NCBI RefSeq assembly: GCF_963678635.1
Contig: NC_087062.1
Span: forward strand, 50,232,178 to 50,296,177
DNA from: Symsagittifera roscoffensis
Lineage: Eukaryota > Xenacoelomorpha > Acoela > Convolutidae
Direction: 5' to 3'
Length of the DNA: 64,000 nt
Made by a program: the position numbers and the translations under genes. This document shows, piece after piece, positions 21,801 through 35,000 of the stretch. Numbering within the stretch: the first letter of the stretch is position 1; every line of letters begins with the position of its first letter. The notes under the pieces are model-generated. The model ran no database searches, was not told the origin of the DNA, and was given only the letters and a program-made list of their open reading frames with translations.

Positions 21801-24800
21801 GAAAAATTTAAGAATCATATCCGATCCAATTTTCCATACAAAAGACCTCTCTCTAATGATTCTTTATTGGGAAAAATAAGAGATGGATCTCTTTATGGCT
21901 ATATTCCGTGTGACTTAGTTGTTTCACCTGAACTGAAAACAAAGATTTCTTATTTTCCTCCTTTTTTTCAAAAAAACACTGAAGTTGGAAGAAATTACAT
22001 TGGAGAATATATGCAAAATTATGCCATTGAAAATGATCTTCTTAAGCATCCCCAGCGAATGCTGATATCTAGTTTCAAACTAGAAAAATGTTCCATCATT
22101 ACCCTTCTTTTCAATTTTCATATGGAGCTTGGCTTACAGTGTACAAACGTTTACCGCTTTGTACAGTATCTCTCTCAAAAATGCTTCAACAAGTTTGTTC
22201 AATCAGTTGTTGATGCTAGAAGGGAAGGAGATGAGAACCCTTTATCCGGTGTTGTTGCAGAGACTATGAAGCTTTTAGGTAATTCATACTACGATTACCA
22301 GATAATGGACAGATCGAGACATACGACCACAAAGTACTTGAATGATGAGAAAACACACAAAGCAATTTTTGAACCACCCTTCAAACGATTAAACACTGTT
22401 CAGAGAGTTTTGTACGAGATTGAGTTACTAAAGTCAACAATTGAGCACAAAGAGCACAAAGTTGAGCACAAAGTTGAATAAAAGATCTCGAAATCATTCA
22501 AAGGAAAGTTTTGAATATGAAGAAAACTCTAGAGAAGATACAGAGGAAACTGATATATCAACTCAGTTTTTGAGAATGCAGAAGAATCAGATGATTGATT
22601 TGAAACAAAATCTGGAGAGGTTTGTTAACACCTTACCTATATTTGGGTTTAACAGTGGAAGATATGATCTGAACATGATCAAGAGCTATCTGATTCCCTA
22701 CTTAATCAATGATAAAGAAGCTGAACCTATGGTTATCAAAAAAGCTAACGATTTCATGTCTTTCCAGTTTGGAGACATACAATTTCTCGACATCATGAAA
22801 TTTTTGGGTGGAGCAACATCTCTAGGCTCCTTTCTTAAAGCCTACAAAGCAAGTGAGTTAAAACAGTTTTTCCCTTATGAGTGGTTTGACGGTGCGAACG
22901 AGCTCGAGAATGAAGAATTACCTCCATACGAAGCCTTTTTCAGTAAACTGAGAAACAACAACCCTCTTGATAAAGACTTTCAGGATTATCAAAAGTTGAG
23001 GTCAATTGGACTTGATAAGCAGAAAGTACTAAAGAAACTTCAAATTAGGTCAGTACCTGCAAATGGATGGGAAAATTACAAATATTTACAGGAGATTTGG
23101 CAGAAACATGGAAAGACTACATTTAAAGATTTTTTGCAGTGATACAACAACAAAGATGTTGTTCCAACCCTTGAAGCAATGAAAAAAACAGTTCAATTTT
23201 ATCATCAGAAAGAAATTGATATGTTAAAACTTGGATGTACTTTTCCGAATCTAGCAAATATTTGTCTGCTTAAATCATTAATGAAAAATTCTACCCATTT
23301 TGCGAAAATTGTAAGGATTTGTGCCAGAAAATTAGAGAGGATATGACGGGTGGACCATCAATTGTGTTTACGCGAAATGCTGTTGTGGACGAAACTTTTA
23401 TCAGGGATTCATCAAATATCTGCAAATCAACCGTTGGAATTGATGCCAGGCAGTTCTATCCCTATTCAATGTGTCAAGACATGCCAACATGATTGTACCT
23501 TAGATGGGAGTTTGATTCCGATATGCAAAAATTCAAGGCTAGACATAACCGATCTCGAAGCTTTGAGAACATGGTGATGTCTTACTACCAAGAAACAAGA
23601 CCAGAATGCAGAATTGAGAGCTTCCACACATCTGGAAATCAAAAGAAAATTGACTGTTTCAATGTAGATGGATATTGTGATCACTTCAAAACTGTGTTTG
23701 AAGCAATGGGATGCTATTACCATTTTTTCCTTGCCAGGAGAATCGTCCCTCACTTAGCGAGAAAGATATTGAGAGAGGAAAAAAATGAGAAAGATGGATG
23801 ACTTGAGACGTGAGTATATTCGCAACAAAGATTACAAAATCAAAGAGATGTGGGAATGTGAGTGGTGGCAAAACTTCAAAACGAACGAAAAAGTTAAGAA
23901 TCTTATCCGATCCAACTTTCCCTACGAAAGACCTCTCTCTACTGATTCTTTATTGGGAAAAATAAGAGATGGATCTCTTTATGGCTATATTCCGTGTGAC
24001 TTAGTTGTTCCAGTTGAACTGAAAGCAAATTTTTCTAATTTTCCTCCTTTTTTTAAAAACACTGAAGTTGGAAGAAATTACGTTGGAGAATCTATGCAAA
24101 ATTATGCCATTGAAAATGATCTTCTTAAGCATCCCCAGCGAATGCTAATATCTAGTTTCAAACTAGAAAATTTTTCCATCCTTACCCTTCTTTTCATTTT
24201 TCATATGAAGCATGGCTTACAGTGTACAAAAATTTATCATTTTGTACAGTATCTTCGTCAAAAATCCTTCAACAAGTTTGTTCAATCAGTTTTTGGTGCT
24301 AGAAGGAAAGGAGATGAGAACCCTTTATCCGGTGCTGTTGCAGAGACTATGAAGCTTGTAGGTAATTCATCCTACGGTAACCAGATAATGGAGAGATCGA
24401 GACATACGATCACAAAGTATTTGAATGATGAGAAAACACACAAAACAATTAATGAACACTTTTTCAAACGGTTGAACACTATTCAGAAAGACTTGTACGA
24501 GATTGAGTTACTAAAGTCAACAATTGAGCACACAGAACCCATAATAGTCGGATTTTTCATTCTGCAGTATGCAAAGCTGAGAATGCTTGAGCTTTACTAC
24601 AATTTTTTCGGCAAGTTTTGTGATGTAAATAAGTTTGAGGAATTAAAATTGGACCCAGATTTGCTGAGGAAAATTTGTATGGTTGTACGCGTCCGGAGAA
24701 AGAAGGTGACTGAGAAAAACTGAGAGAAAAAGTTTGCAGAGATTAATTTAGAGCAGATTCAAAATTGAATTTTTCCACGAACATGTTGTAGCGTTCACAA

Positions 24801-25148
24801 GAAGCATGATAAACGAGAGCCTGGTCTGTTCAAAGAAGAATTTAGGTGTACGGAGATGCTATGTTCATGCAGCAAGACTTGTTGTTGCTATGACAACAAA
24901 TCAGACAAGATAAAGTTTAGCAGTAAAGATTGAATAAAAGAAATCTAGAGGAATCCGTTGATGATCCTGTGGAAAAATACAGAAAAATACTCGATGAAGC
25001 AATCAACTTGAATTCAACAAACAGAGGGTTTAGAACCATTAATCATATGGTTGCTACATACGAGCAAACAAAGAAGGGATTGAGCTACTTTTACCCTAAA
25101 AGACAAGTTCAGGACGACGGAATTTACACAAAACCTTTGAACTTGTAA
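18815..25148 (+). pseudogene. Polinton protein-primed DNA polymerase B, broken, internally duplicated
   Basis: The N-terminus (18815-19390) has Cys/His finger-like motifs (CEDCDKEY, then CSECRYF...H...H), then the linker ending LRNVETGEYRYY. After frameshifts the text continues at 19432-19902 and onward with stops. Exonuclease motif I reads NFE at 20199 where the family has DFE. A segment of about 2 kb is tandemly duplicated: copy 1 about 20.50-22.45 kb, copy 2 about 22.48-24.53 kb. Copy 2 keeps exo II (FNSGRYDLN, about 22650), motif A (DARQFYPYSM, 23442), motif B (KLVGNSSYG, 24352) and the palm, but motif C reads DPDLL at 24652 instead of DTDSL. Copy 1 has GNSYYDY in motif B. The C-terminus ends at 25148 (YFYPKRQVQDDGIYTKPLNL). 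The enzyme replicated the element; this copy is dead. Confidence 0.88.
20500..24530 (+). repeat. 2-kb tandem duplication inside the polymerase gene
   Basis: TTTGAATATGAAGA...GATACAGAGGAAACTGATAT occurs at about 20512 and 22511, and all following sequence recurs up to ACAATTGAGCACA at about 22437 and 24519. The offset grows from 2.00 to 2.08 kb because copy 1 lacks about 80 bp near 21635 that copy 2 has (the Cys-rich DGYCDHF segment). The junction near 22450 consists of short GAGCACAAAG / GAGCACAAAGTT repeats. The copies differ by many single changes. Confidence 0.9.
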
Positions 25149-25182
25149 ATAACTGATTTACAACTTACAACTTTGAACTTGA

Positions 25183-25410
25183 TAAATTCGGGCGCCAAAA
25201 TTTTTTCTGAAACTTACCATCGTACCATCTGAAACTTTACCATCTGAAACCTGCTATCTTAATTTATTGGGAAACCTATTCCCTATCTTAATACATAGGG
25301 AACTCTATTCCCTATCTTAAAACATAGGTTGCTGACCGGATACTCTTTAGCCTATGTTAATACATGGGGTTCAGCAACCAGCCCCCATTCTCCCTCACTC
25401 TTCCTCTACT
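25183..25410 (-). repeat. Polinton right terminal inverted repeat
   Basis: This is the reverse complement of the left repeat with moderate divergence. It carries one extra internal unit (an additional CCCTATCTTAA copy), so it is longer. The polymerase gene stops at 25148, only about 35 bp before it. The outer end TACT abuts the target duplication AAGTTT. Confidence 0.92.
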
Positions 25411-25416
25411 AAGTTT
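25411..25416 (+). other. Polinton target-site duplication, right
   Basis: AAGTTT directly after the terminal TACT, reading on into TGTTCATGAAG of the satellite monomer. Confidence 0.8.
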
Positions 25417-27669
25417 GTTCATGAAGAAAATTGGATGGCCATTGTTAAACGTTTTTCTATTGAAACCATTCAAGGCATGGCGTTTTGAAAAAAATCAGGT
25501 TAGTTTTTTGGCCGCGTTTTTCCACAAATAACTATCGATTTTCATTGGAAGCAATTCAAAATAGGTTTCTCTGATTTTTTGTTTTGATTTGTTTGATAGT
25601 TTCAAAGCTCTGACAGGTTGCTTAGAAAAACTTGAATTGTTAGCGAAACGATTTGCTCTTGAAAAGATTTGCAACTGTCCTGTTCTACAACTAGAGTGCT
25701 TATTCCGTCATTATGTTTTCTATACACAGACGTCAAAGCTTTTTTGATCGATCAATGGCTTGATTTCATACGTTTTTTTAATTTGAGCAAAAAACTATTC
25801 TATTTGAAGCGAAGCAACTTTGCTTTAATTTTTTAAGGGTTTGATTCATTTTACAAAAAATTGACTTCTGGTCATACGGGTTGCCCGAGAAGTGAAGGAG
25901 TTGAAGTGATATTCAATATGTTCTCCGTGCATGGGTTGGAAACCCATCCCGGTCCATTAATTTCTTATACACACCTGAACTGAATTTGGTAGGCACAAAA
26001 GTGATGCTTACCTAATTTTATTAATAATTCACCAAAAAAATTGTCAGAATACAAAAATTTGGACAAAAAATTGGCTCGCAAACCATTGGAGCTCGTCTAA
26101 GGTGACTAGTCAAGCAAACAAACCTTGAAATAAGAAGTTTGTTCATGAAGAAAATCGGATGGCCAATTTTTTACGTTTTTCTATTAAAACCATTCAAAGC
26201 ATGGAGTTTTGAAAAACTTCAGGTTACTTTTTTGGGCCAGTTTTTCCACAAACAACTATCGTTTTTCAGCGGAACCATTATAAATTTAGGTTTTCATTAA
26301 TTTTTTGTTTCGCACCGTTTGATGGTTTCAAAACTCTAACAGGTTGCTTAGAAAAAAATGGGAAGTTTTAGCAAAACGATTCGGTCTATAAAAAGGTTTC
26401 CACCAGTCCTGTTCTAAGACTAGTGTACTAACATCGTCATTACATTTTATATACACAGACATCAAGTCCGATTTTGATCGAGCAATGGCTTGAGTTGCTT
26501 TAAATTTTTTATTGGTTCGATTCAATTTACCAATGATTGACCTCTGGTCTTACAGGCTGGCAGCGAGGTGAAGGCGGTGAATTGTTAATCAATATGTTCT
26601 GCGTGCGTGCAATGGAAGCAAATGAAAAATAGGTTTCCCTTTTTTGTTTTGATTTGTTTGATAGTTTCAAAGCTCTAACAGCGATAATTTAGCGAAACGA
26701 TTTGCTCTATAAAAAGATTTGCACTAGTCCTGTTCTACGGCTAGAGTGCCTATTTTGTCGTTATATTTTGTATACCCAGACGTCAAGTCTACTTTTGCTC
26801 GATCATTGGCTTGATTTGATACGTTTTTTTTGTATTGATGTTTTGAAAAGGACTATTCTATTTGAAGCGAAGCAACTTTGATTCAATTTTTATTGGTTCG
26901 ATTCATTTTACCATTGATTGACCTCTGATCTTACTAGCTGCCCGAGATTTTAAGGCATTGAAGTGCTATTCAATATGTTCTGCGTGCGTGGGTTGGAAAC
27001 CCATCCCTGTCCAGTAATTTTGTAAAAACACCCGAACTGAATTCGGTAGGCACAAAAACTGATAAATAAATCAACAAAAAGTTCGTCATTTCACAAAAGT
27101 TGGGAGAAAGAATCGGCTCGCAAACCATTGAAGTTCGTTTAAGCAAACTAGTCAATCAACCAAACGTTGAAAAACTTTAAATGTGTTCATGAAGAAAATC
27201 GGATGGCCAATTTTATACGTTTTTCTATTGAAACCCTTCAAGGCATGGATTTTTGAAAAAATTTAGGTTACTTTTTGGGCTAAGGCTTTCCAAAAAAAAC
27301 AATTGTTTTCTAACGGAAGCAATTCAATTTAAAGTTTCCTCTTTTTTTGTTTCGCTTCGTTTGATAATTTGAAAGCTGTAACAGATTGCTTGGAGAACTT
27401 GAAATTTTAGCGAAACGATTTGGTCTATAAAAAGATTTGCACCAGTCCTATTCTAAGACTAGTGTGCTAACTTCGTCATTACATTTTATATACACAGACA
27501 TGAAGTCCGTTTTTGATCGAGCAATGGCTTGATTTCTTTATTTTTTTATTGGTTCGATTCAATTCACCAATGATTGATTTCTGGTATTTCAGGCTGGCCG
27601 CGAAGTGAAGTCGGTGAAGGGTTATTCCATTTGTTCTTCGTGCGTGGGTTCGAAACTCATCCCTGTCGA

Positions 27670-29040
27670 GTAATACCTGAACAGAATTCGGTAGGCACAA
27701 AAACTGATGTTTACCTAATTTGATATAACCTCACCAAAAAACTCGTCAGGTCACAAAAAATTGGAGAAAGAATCAGCACGCAAAACATTGAAGTTAGTCT
27801 AAGCAGACTAGTCAAGCAAACAAACGTTGAAAAATTTCAAGTTTGTTCAATAAGAACTCGGATGGCCAATGTTATACGTTTTTCTATTGAAGACATTCAA
27901 GGCTTGGATTTTTGAAAAAATTGAGGTTATGCTTTTGGCTGAGCTTTTCCACAAACAACAATCATTTCTCAACGGAAGCAATGAAAAATATGGTTTTCCT
28001 TAATTTTTTGCTTCGCATCGTTTGATAGTTTCAAAGCTCTAACAGGTTGCTTAGAAAAACTGGAAATGTTAGCGAAACAATTTGGTACATAAAAATATCT
28101 GCACTAGTCCTGTACTAAGACCAGAGAGCTTATTTCATCATTACATATTATATACACAGACTTCAAGTCTATTTTTGATCGAACAATATCTTGTTTTGAT
28201 ACATTTTTTGTTTTAAGCTAAACATTTATTCGATACTTATGATTGCTCTCTGGTCTTACAAGCTGGCCGCGAGGTGAAGGCTTTGAAGTGCTATTCATTT
28301 CGTTCTGCGTGCGTGGGTTTGTAACCCATCCCTGTTCGGTAGTTTTTTACAAACACCTGAACTGAATTCGGTAGGCACAAAAACTGATGTTTATCTAATT
28401 TTGTTAATAACTCACCAAAAAACTCGTCAGGTCACGAAAAATTGGAGAAAGAATCGGCACGCAAAACATTGAAGTTAGTCTAAGCAGACTAGTCAAGCAA
28501 ACAAACGTTGAAAAATTTCAAGTTTGTTCAATAAGAACTCGGATGGCCAATGTTATACGTTTTTCTATTGAAGACATTCAAGGCTTGGATTTTTGAAAAA
28601 ATTGAGGTTATGCTTTTGGCTGAGCTTTTCCACTAACAACAATCATTTCTCAACGGAAGCAATGAAAAATATGGTTTTCCTTAATTTTTTGCTTCGCGTC
28701 GTTTGATAGTTTCAAAGCTCTAACAGGTTGCTTAGAAAAACTGGAAATGTTAGCGAAACAATTTGGTACATAAAAATATCTGCACTAGTCCTGTACTAAG
28801 ACCAGAGAGCTTATTTCATCATTACATATTATATACACAGACTTCAAGTCTATTTTTGATCGAACAATATCTTGTTTTGATACATTTTTTGTTTTAAGCT
28901 AAACATTTATTCGATACTTATGATTGCTCTCTGGTCTTACAAGCTGGCCGCGAGGTGAAGGCTTTGAAGTGCTATTCATTTCGTTCTGCGTGCGTGGGTT
29001 TGTAACCCATCCCTGTTCGGTAATTTTTTTACAAACACCT
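27670..29040 (+). repeat. Recent monomer duplication, period about 681 bp
   Basis: The monomer at about 27.68-28.36 kb is repeated nearly unchanged at 28.36-29.04 kb. Shared rare variants include CAATAAGAACTCGGATGGCC, GAAGACATTCAAGGC and a shortened tail CTAAACATTTATTCGATACTTATG. These variants are absent from most other monomers, which points to a recent single-monomer duplication. Confidence 0.85.
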
Positions 29041-32000
29041 GAACTGAATTCGGTAGGCACAAAAACTGATGTTTATCTAATTTTGTTAATAACTCACCAA
29101 AAAACTTGTCAGGTCACAAAAAAATGGAGAAACAATCGGCACGCAAAACATTGAAGTTCGTCTAAGCAGACTAGTCAAGCAACCAAACGTTGAAAGTTTT
29201 CAAGTTTTTTCATTAAGAAACTCAGATGGCCAATGGTATACATTTTTCTATTGAAACCATTCAAGACATGGATTTTTGTAAAAATTGAAGTTACTTTTTT
29301 GGCTGAGTTTTTCCACAAACAACTATCGTTTCTCAACGGATGCAACAAAAATTCGGCTTTCCCTAAATTTTTGCTTCGCATCGTTTGATAGTTTCAAAGC
29401 TCTAACAGGTTGCTTAGAAAAACTGGAAAGATTAGCGAATTGATTTGGTCTATAAAAATATCTGCACTAGTCCTGTACTAAGACTAGAGAGCTTATTTCG
29501 TCATTACATTTTATATACACAGACGTCAAGTCTATTTTTGATCGAACAATAGCTTGATTTGATACGTTTTTTGTTTTAAGCTAAACATTTAATCGATGCT
29601 TATGATTGCTCTCTGGTCTTACAAGCTGGCCGCGAGGTGAAGGCTTTGAAGTGCTATTCATTTTGTTCTGCGTGCGTGCGTTTGTAACCCATCTCTGTCC
29701 GGTAATTTTTTACAAACACCTGAACTGAATTCGGTAGGCACAAAAACTAATGTTTATCTAATTTTGTTAATAACTCACCAAAAAACTTGTCAGGTCACAA
29801 AAAACTGGAGAAAGAATCGGCACGCAAAACATTGAAGTTCGTCTAAGCAGATTAGTCAAGCAACTAAACATAGAAAAATTTCAAGTTTGTTGTTGAAAAA
29901 AAATTGGACGGCCAATGTAATACATTTGCCAATAAAACCATTCAAGGCACGAACTTTTGAAAAACTTGAGGTTACTTTTTTGGCCTAGTTTTTCCTCATA
30001 CAACTATCGTTTCACAACGGAAGCAATAGAAAGTTAGTTTTTCCTTAATTTTTTGTTTCGCATCGGTTGATAGTTTCAAAACTCTAACGTTTTGCTTAGA
30101 AAAATTGGAAATTTTAGCAAAACGATTCGGTCTATAAAAATAATTCCACCAGTCCTTTCTGAGACTAGTGTGCTTACTTCGTCATTACTTTTTTATACAC
30201 AGACATCAAGTCCGTTTTTTTATCGATAATGGCTTGAATTGCTTTAATTTTTGATTGGTTCACTTCAATTTACCAATGATTGACCTCGGATCATACAGGC
30301 TGGCCGCGAGGTGAAGGCGGTGAACTGTTAATCAATATGCTCTGCGTGCGTGAGTTCGAAGCTCATCCATGACGAGTACTTTTTTTATGAACACCTGAAC
30401 TGAGTTCGGTAGGCACAAAAACTGATGTTTACCTAATTTTGTTAGTAACTCACCAAAAAACTTGTCAGGTCACAAAAAATTGGCGAAAGAATCGGCACGC
30501 AAAATATTGAAGTTCGTCTAAGCTGAATAGTCAAGCAACCAAACGTTGAAAAATTTCAAGTTTGTTCATGAAAAAAATTGGATGGCCAATTGAAAACGTT
30601 TTGGTAAAAAAACCATTCGAGGCACAGATTTTTGAAAAACTTGAGATTACGTTTTTGGCCAATTTTTCCACGAACAACTATCGTTTCACAACGGAAGCAA
30701 TATAAAGTTAGGTTTTCCTTAATTTTTTGTTTCGCATCGGTTGATAGTTTCAAAGCTCTAACAGGTTGCTTAGAAAAATTGGAAGTGTTAGCAAAACGAT
30801 TCGGTCTAAAAAAAAATTTCCACCAGTCCTAATCTAAGACTAGTGTGCCAACTTAGTCATTACATTTTATATACACAGACATCAAGTCCATTTTTGATCG
30901 AGCAATGGCATGAATTGCTTTAACTTTTTATTGGTTCGATTCAATTTACCAATGATTGACCTCTGGTCTTACAGGCTGGCAGCGAGGTGAAGGCGGTGAA
31001 ATGTTAATCAATATGTTCTGCGTGCTTGGGTTCGAAACTCATCCCTGACGAGTAATTTTTTACAAATACCTGAACTGAAATCGGTAAACACAAAAACTGA
31101 TGTTTACCTAATTTTGTTAATAACTCACCAAAAAACTTGTGAGTTCACAAAAAATAGGAGCAAAGAATCAGCACGCAAAACATTGAAGTTCGTCTAAGCA
31201 GAATAGTCAAGCAACCAAACGTTGAAAAATTTCAAGTTTGTTCATGAAAAAAATTGGATGGCAAATATAATACGTTTTGCTATTCAAACCAACCAAGACA
31301 AGGATTTTTGAAAAACTTGAGGTTACTTTTTGGCCGAGTTTTTCCACAAACAACTATCGTTTCACAATGGAAGCGATATAAAGTTAGGTTTTCCTTAATT
31401 TTTTGTTTCGCATCGGTTGATAGTTTCAAAGCTCTAATAAGTTGCTTAGAAAAATTGGAAATTTTAGCAAAACGATTCGGTCTATAAAAAGATTTCCACC
31501 AGTCCTGTTCTAAGACTAGTGTACTAACATCGTCATTACATTTTATATACACATACATCAAGTCCGATTTTGATCGAGCAATGGCTTGAATTGCTTTAAA
31601 TTTTTTATTGGTTCGATTCAATTTACCAATGATTGACCTCTGGTCTTACAGGCTCGTAGCGAGGTGAAGGCGGTGAATTGTTAATCAATATGTTCTGCGT
31701 GCGTGGGTTCGAAACTCATCCCTGACGAGTAATTTTTTACAAACACCTGAACTGAATTCAGTAGGCACAAAAACTGATGTTTACCTAATTTTGTTAATAA
31801 CTCACCAAAAAACTTGTCAGGTCACAAAAAATTGGAGAAATAATCGGCACGCAAAACATTGAAGTTCGTCTAAAAAGAATAGTCAAGCAACCAAACGTTG
31901 AAAAATTTCAAGTTTGTTCATGAAAAAAATTGGATGGCAAATGTAATACATTTTGCTATTAAAACCATTCAAGGCACTGATTTTTGAAAAACTTGAGGTT

Positions 32001-35000
32001 ACTTTTTTGGCCGAGTTTTTCCACAATTAACTATCGTTTCACGACGGAAGCAATATAAACTTAGGTTTTCCTTAATTTTTTGTTTCGCATTGGTTGATAG
32101 TTTCAAAGCTCTAACAGGTTGCTTAGAAAAATTGGAAGTTTTAGCAAAACGATTCGGTCTATAAAAAGATTTCCACCAGTCCTGTTCTTAGACTAGTGTG
32201 CTACTTTCGTCATTACTTTTGTTATACACAGACATCAAGTCCGTTTTTGATCGAGCAATGGCTTGAATTGCTTTAATTTTTTATTGATTCGATTCAAATT
32301 ACCAATGATTGACCTCTGATCTTACAGGCTGGCCGCGAGGTGAAGGCGGTGAAGTGTTAATCAATTTGTTCTGCGTGCATGGGTTTGAAATTCATCCCTG
32401 TCGGTTAGTTTTTAAACTGCGTTCGGTAAGCACAAAAAAATTATTTACCTAATTTTCATAAAAACTTACCAAAAAAATTGTCAGATCACAAAAATTTGGT
32501 CAAAGAATCGGCTCGCAAACATTTGAAGTTTGTCTAAGCAGACTAGTCAAGCAACCAAACATTGAAAAACTTTAAGTTTGTTCAAGAAGAAAATCGGATG
32601 GCCAATATTATACGTTTTCCTATTGAAACCATTCTAGGCATGGATTTTTGAAAAACTTGAGGTTACTTTTTCGGCCGAGTTTTTTCACCTATGACTATCG
32701 TTTCTCAACGGAAGCATTATAAAATTAGGTTTTCCATATTTTTATTTTTCGCATCGTTTGATAGTTTCAAAGCTCTAACAGGTTGCTTAGAAAAACTGGA
32801 ATTTTTAGCGAATTGATTTGGTCTATAAAAAAAATTTGCACCAGTCCTGTTCTAAGACTAGTGTGCTAACTTTGTCATTACACTTTATATAAACAGACAT
32901 CCATTCCGTTTTTGATCGAGCAATGGCTTGATTTGCTTAAATTTTTTATTGGTTCGATTCAATTTTCCAATGATTGCACTCTGGTCGTACAGGCTGGCCG
33001 CGAGTGTTTATCAATATGTTTTGCGTGCTTGGGTTCAAAATTCATCCCTATCGATTAGTTTTTAAAAACACTGAACACTGTTCGGTAAGCACAAAAACTG
33101 ATATTTACCTAATTTTCTTAATAACTCACCAAAAATTTGTCAGATCACAAAAAACTGATAAAAAAAATTAGCTCGCAAACTATTGGAATTCATCTATGCA
33201 GATTATTCAAGCAAGTAAACGTTGAAAAGTTTCAGTTTGTTCATAAAGAAAATCGGATGGCCAATGTTATACGTTTTTCTATTGAAACCATTGAATGCAT
33301 GGAAATTTGAAAAACTTCAGGTTACTTTTATGACAGTTTTTCCATAAAAAACTATCGTTTTTCATTGGAAGCAATTCAAAATCAGGTTTCCCTTATTTTT
33401 TTGTTCTGCTTTGTTTGATAGTTTCAAAGCTCTAACAGGTTGCTCAGAAAAACTTGAAATTTTAGCGAAACGACTTGGTCTATAAAGAGATTTGCACTAG
33501 TCCTGTTCTAAGACTAGAGTGCTTATTTCGTCGTTATATTTTCTATACAGACGTCAAGTTTATTTTCGATCCAACAATGGCTTGATTTGATAAGTTTTTT
33601 TGTTTTGAGCAAAAAAGTTATTCAATTTGAAGCGAAGCAATTTTTTTTTATTTTTTTTTGGTTCAATTCATTTTACCAAAAAACTACTTCTGGTCTTATA
33701 GGTTTCCCGAGAGATTAAGGGATTGAAGTGCTAATCAATATGTTCTGCGTGCGTGGGTCCGAATCCCGTTCCTGTCGATTAGTTTTAAAAACACTTGAAC
33801 TGAATTCGGTGAGCACAAAAACTGATATTTACCTAATTTTGTTAATAACTCACCCAAAAAATTGTCAGATTACAAAAAGTTGATTAAAAAATTGGCTCGC
33901 AAACCACTGAAATTCGTCTAAGCAGACAAGTCAAGCAAGCAAACTTTGGAAACTTTAAAGTTTGTTCATGAAGAAAATCGTATGGCCAAGGTTATACGTT
34001 TTTCTATTGAAACCATTCAAGGCATGGACTTTGAAAAGCTTCAGGTTACTTTTTTTGTCAAGTTTTTCCACAAACAACTAACATTTTTCAACGGAAGCAA
34101 AAAAAATAGGTTTTCCTTAATTTTTGTTTCGCTACGTTTGATAGTTTCAAAGCAGGGTGCTTAGAAAAACTTGAAACTTTAGCGAAACGGTTTGGTCTAT
34201 AAGAAGATTTGCACTAGTCATGTTGGCAGACAAGAGTGCTTATTTCGTCATTATATTTTCTACACACAGACGTCAAGTCTACTTTTCATCGAACAATGGC
34301 TTGATTTGATACGTTTTTTTTTGTTTTTTGAGCAAAAAAAAACTATTCTATTTGAAGCGAAGCACTTTTGATTTCTTTTTTTATTGGTTCGATTCATTTT
34401 ATCGAAAATTGACTTCTGGTCTTCCAAGTTGCCCGAGAGGTTAAGGGGTTGAAGTGCTTTCCAATATGTTCTGCGTGCGTGGTTTCGAAACCCTTTTCTG
34501 TCCAGTAATGTTTTAGAAACACCTGAACTGAATTCGGTAGGCACAAAAAAAGGTGTTCACTTAAATTTGTAAAAAAAAATCACCAAAAAATTTGTGAGAT
34601 CACAAAATTTTGAAGTAAGAATCGGCTCGCAAACCCTTGAAGTTCGTCTAAGCAGACTTGTCAATCAAACAAGCGATGAAAACTTTAAAGATTGTTCATG
34701 AAGAAAATCGGATGGCCAATGTTATACGTTTTTCTATTGAAACCATTCAAGCATGGAGTTTTGAAAAACTTCAGGATAATTTTTTGGCCGTTTTTTTCAC
34801 AAAAAACTAACATTTTTTTTTGGATGCAATTCAAAATATCAGGTTTCCCCTAATTTTTGTTTTGCTTCGTTTGATAGTTTCAAAGCTCTAACAGGTTGCT
34901 CAGAAAAACTTGAAATTCAAGCGAAACGATTTGGTCTATAAAAAGATTTACACTAGTCCTGTTCTAAGACTAGAGTGCTTATTTCGTCATTATATCTTCT

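Larger units (their letters stand above)
6075..25410. mobile_element. Polinton (Maverick) DNA transposon, full length but decayed
   Basis: The 19,336-bp element begins AGTA and ends TACT and is bounded by inverted repeats of about 212 bp (left) and 228 bp (right). Flanks are ATGTTT (6069-6074) and AAGTTT (25411-25416), a 6-bp target duplication with one change. Joining the flanks restores the normal satellite phrase (CGTTGAAAA...AAGTTTGTTCATG). The gene content is that of Polintons: protein-primed family B DNA polymerase, retroviral-type integrase, packaging ATPase, and major and minor capsid proteins. The genes face two ways: minus strand from about 17.2 to 7.7 kb and plus strand from 18.8 to 25.1 kb. 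All large genes carry stops, frameshifts or deletions, so the copy is a fossil. Confidence 0.93.

Noticed and set aside
31280-31621. 113-codon minus-strand ORF in the satellite
   Set aside because: It spans a tRNA-like head and monomer body, and neighbouring monomers break the frame.
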